This document shows, one piece after another, positions 5,236 through 5,709 of a DNA stretch of 5,709 nucleotides. Numbering within the stretch: position 1 is the first letter of the stretch; the number at the start of each line of letters is the position of its first letter. The DNA lies in contig CANBRH010000046.1 of NCBI GenBank assembly GCA_947371865.1, forward strand, positions 1 to 5,709, given 5' to 3'. Made by a program: the position numbers and the translations under genes. Origin of the DNA: Actinomycetota bacterium (lineage in GTDB: Bacteria; Actinomycetota; Actinomycetes; Nanopelagicales; Nanopelagicaceae). The notes beneath the pieces were generated by a model that did no database searches, was not told the origin of the DNA, and saw only the letters and a program-made list of their open reading frames with translations.

Positions 5236-5709
5236 ATGAGACGTGATATTCAGGCACTTCGTGGAATTGCAGTTCTTCTCGTCCTGCTCTATCACTTCAA
5301 ATTAGGGCCGTTTCAAGGCGGTTTTCTTGGCGTCGATATTTTCTTCGTTATTTCTGGTTATGTAATCACCGAAAAGATTTCCCAAGGCGATGGCCCCATC
5401 GGGACTCAACTTCACACCTTTTACTTGCGCCGTGCCCGACGTATTTTGCCGATGAGTTTGTTGACGCTGATCGTCACCTCGATTGCCACCCGACTTTTCT
5501 TGCCACCTATTTCTTACGGTCGCTTCTTTAGGGATGCTCTTTCTGGCTTTTGGTTAATCCCCAATATCAATTTTGCGCTGCAACAGAACAATTATTTAAA
5601 TCAAGCGCTCGATCCTTCTCCGTTATTGCACTTTTGGTCTTTAGGTGTTGAAGAACAGTTCTACTTCTTCTGGCCGTTGTTATTTCTCTTTATCTTCAAA
5701 GCCAGAAGA
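5236..5709 (+). CDS. OatA-like acyltransferase-3 family membrane protein (3' end missing)
   Basis: The frame is open from ATG 5236 to the window edge, giving 158 residues of a protein that usually has 350-700. The N-terminus MRRDIQALRGIAVLLVLLYHF contains the family's conserved Arg9-Gly10 and the probable catalytic His20 at the end of the first helix. Next come GGFLGVDIFFVISGY (28-42), the basic FYLRRARRILP (62-72) and LHFWSLGVEEQFYFFWP (131-147), all hallmarks of acyltransferase family 3 (PF01757). Family members move acetyl or other acyl groups across the membrane onto peptidoglycan, polysaccharides or lipids. The FWSLGVEEQFY version is typical of the OatA-like group, many of which carry a C-terminal SGNH domain; that part would lie beyond the edge. 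The start is fixed by the conserved N-terminus; there is no Shine-Dalgarno and the CBS gene ends 24 bp upstream. Confidence 0.93.
   Translation, partial: MRRDIQALRGIAVLLVLLYHFKLGPFQGGFLGVDIFFVISGYVITEKISQGDGPIGTQLHTFYLRRARRILPMSLLTLIVTSIATRLFLPPISYGRFFRDALSGFWLIPNINFALQQNNYLNQALDPSPLLHFWSLGVEEQFYFFWPLLFLFIFKARR

Overview
The window looks like a compact chromosomal stretch from an actinobacterium (Actinomycetota) of moderate GC, roughly half GC by eye. The clues are a b6-type split cytochrome b with a non-classical second membrane subunit, short or overlapping gene junctions, several starts without a Shine-Dalgarno but with a TANNNT box 6-9 nt upstream (leaderless style), and two small secreted proteins. 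I cannot fix the genus; a small-genome freshwater lineage would fit, but that is a guess. No RNA gene, insertion sequence, CRISPR array or phage gene was seen.

Left block (1-1373, + strand): the 3' part of a cytochrome b N-terminal-domain protein with both bis-histidine pairs is joined by an ATGA overlap to a 314-aa membrane protein with a large extracytoplasmic domain. They probably form part of a respiratory quinol:acceptor oxidoreductase.

Middle block (1391-3510, + strand): a perfect 13-bp inverted repeat surrounds a candidate leaderless promoter and the start codon of a 294-aa four-helix membrane protein of unknown function. That gene overlaps by 29 bp with an ArsP/UPF0718-type permease fused to a C-terminal YHS metal-binding domain. 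The pair looks like one metal or metalloid handling unit.

Right-centre block (3530-4690, - strand, convergent to the permease): a lipoprotein gene is followed after 12 bp by a secreted protein with an HNH-like DHLIPLE...NLWPEP core. They probably share a transcript.

Right block (4786-5709, + strand, divergent from the lipoprotein): a 141-aa protein made of two CBS domains is followed after 24 bp by the N-terminal half of an OatA-like acyltransferase-3 membrane enzyme that runs off the edge. The 95-bp divergent gap 4691-4785 holds candidate promoters for both directions. No stretch over 300 bases lacks a gene.

I found no clear new defence or mobile system. The points most worth checking are the hairpin/leaderless start at 1391-1442, the split cytochrome b lacking a recognisable subunit IV, and the membrane protein coupled to the YHS permease.
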